In this document: positions 43,208-43,977 of the stretch, one piece after another | Numbering within the stretch: the stretch's first letter is position 1 | How the letters are laid out: each line of letters starts with the position of its first letter | Assembly (NCBI GenBank): GCA_022385805.1 | Contig: MU277779.1 | Coordinates: 1-43,977, forward strand | From: Pilatotrama ljubarskyi | Lineage: Eukaryota > Basidiomycota > Agaricomycetes > Polyporales > Polyporaceae | Length of the DNA: 43,977 nt | Direction: 5' to 3' | Translations under genes and position numbers: made by a program | The notes under the pieces: model-generated | Databases searched by the model: none | Told to the model about the DNA's origin: nothing | Seen by the model: only the letters and a program-made list of their open reading frames with translations

Positions 43208-43977
43208 AGTGCGGATGCTGAGAAGACGTCGTCGAGGCGCTCCCTGTAGCATTACCAGTCGCCGGCTTCTCTTTGTCACACATTGGCGCATGATATAATA
43301 GATCTGGAGCGTGCATCACAAGTTAGGAGTCGTGGCGGGTCCTAAGCAGAGCGCGTCCAGTTTTCTACGCTGGATTCCAGTGTTGGGGGCGATTACTATA
43401 ACAAATGCACGGACGGATTTGTAGTGTAATTTCCCACGACCGAACCTACTCTGTTTATCTACTTATCCGAGGAGCAAATAGTACTCCGGGCACGCGTCAA
43501 GTTGGCGGACATTCACCTCTGATATCGCGTTCCTCGAAGCGTGCACTCCCCTGAAACTTTGTAGACTGTCCTCCGATGAGTAGCGCATGCACGATCAGCT
43601 TCTATGTTGCTGGATGTCACCACAAGCTCGACAGACTCTACGTTCTAGGACCTGGTGAAAAGGAACACCGAAGCCTTTTGTAATATAAGATGTGTGCGCA
43701 CATAACTACTTCTATCGGCAGGAAGTTTGGTATAGCCCCCGTAGCATCATGCTGATATTGATTCATCGAAGGCTCGTTCATCACGGAACACCAGGCTCCT
43801 GAGAACTGCCCTGGCCCGCTGTGTACTCATGCACAGCTCGAGAATACCTCTCCTGTTCATCTTGGTAGCGCGCTGATACTGCACTTGTGAGTGAGCGCGG
43901 CTGCGCACGCTCAGACCGATTCCCCCCGACTGCTTGGAGCTTAGCGCTTAGCACTTGCAGACTGTACTGTGCCCGGT
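43208..43977. other. Intergenic right flank
   Basis: No ORF of note and no recognised feature up to the window end. Confidence 0.4.

Overview
This window is nuclear DNA of a filamentous basidiomycete, most likely a wood- or litter-associated agaricomycete. The genes are split by many short GT-AG introns of about 50-70 nt and lack bacterial-type operons. The gene families (DUF6534 seven-helix membrane proteins, intron-rich microsomal P450s, a 4CL-like CoA ligase, a DHA2-type MFS transporter) are typical of that group. Gene models were built by hand from conserved family residues and splice-site phase. No rRNA, tRNA or CRISPR array was recognised.

Layout. (1) 1-1409, minus: a DUF6534 gene (A) that runs off the left edge. 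(2) 3304-6088, minus: an intact 13-exon 4-coumarate/acyl-CoA ligase of 595 aa ending in the peroxisomal signal AKL. (3) 7859-10111 and 11708-13945, plus: two tandem DUF6534 paralogues (B, C), each of 22 tiny exons, whose upstream regions were duplicated with them. (4) 15240-16709, plus: an alpha/beta hydrolase of 357 aa ending in ARL, another possible peroxisomal signal. (5) 16871-17340: a chimeric scar made of an MFS 3' end and a copy of the hydrolase upstream region. (6) 17573-19791, minus: a fourth DUF6534 gene (D). (7) 20440-21010: a second copy of the hydrolase upstream block plus a broken hydrolase exon, followed by the intact MFS gene (21298-23467, minus). (8) 24484-33775: three intact P450 genes (minus, plus, minus). 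(9) 34337-34409: two abutting near-perfect hairpins. (10) About 35600-36875 and 40350-40960: two decayed relatives of the middle P450. (11) 41837-43105, minus: a monoacylglycerol-lipase-like hydrolase of about 307 aa.

Reading as a whole (inference): this is a rearranged accessory locus with repeated local duplication and one-sided loss. Its enzymes fit a catabolic, detoxifying or secondary-metabolite pathway. P450s at the ER would oxidise a small molecule, the CoA ligase would activate a carboxylic acid, an alpha/beta hydrolase would process an ester or thioester (both possibly in peroxisomes), and the MFS protein would export a compound. The least explained element is the set of four DUF6534 membrane-protein genes interleaved with these enzymes. 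Their function is unknown, and B and C are cut into exons as short as 10 nt.
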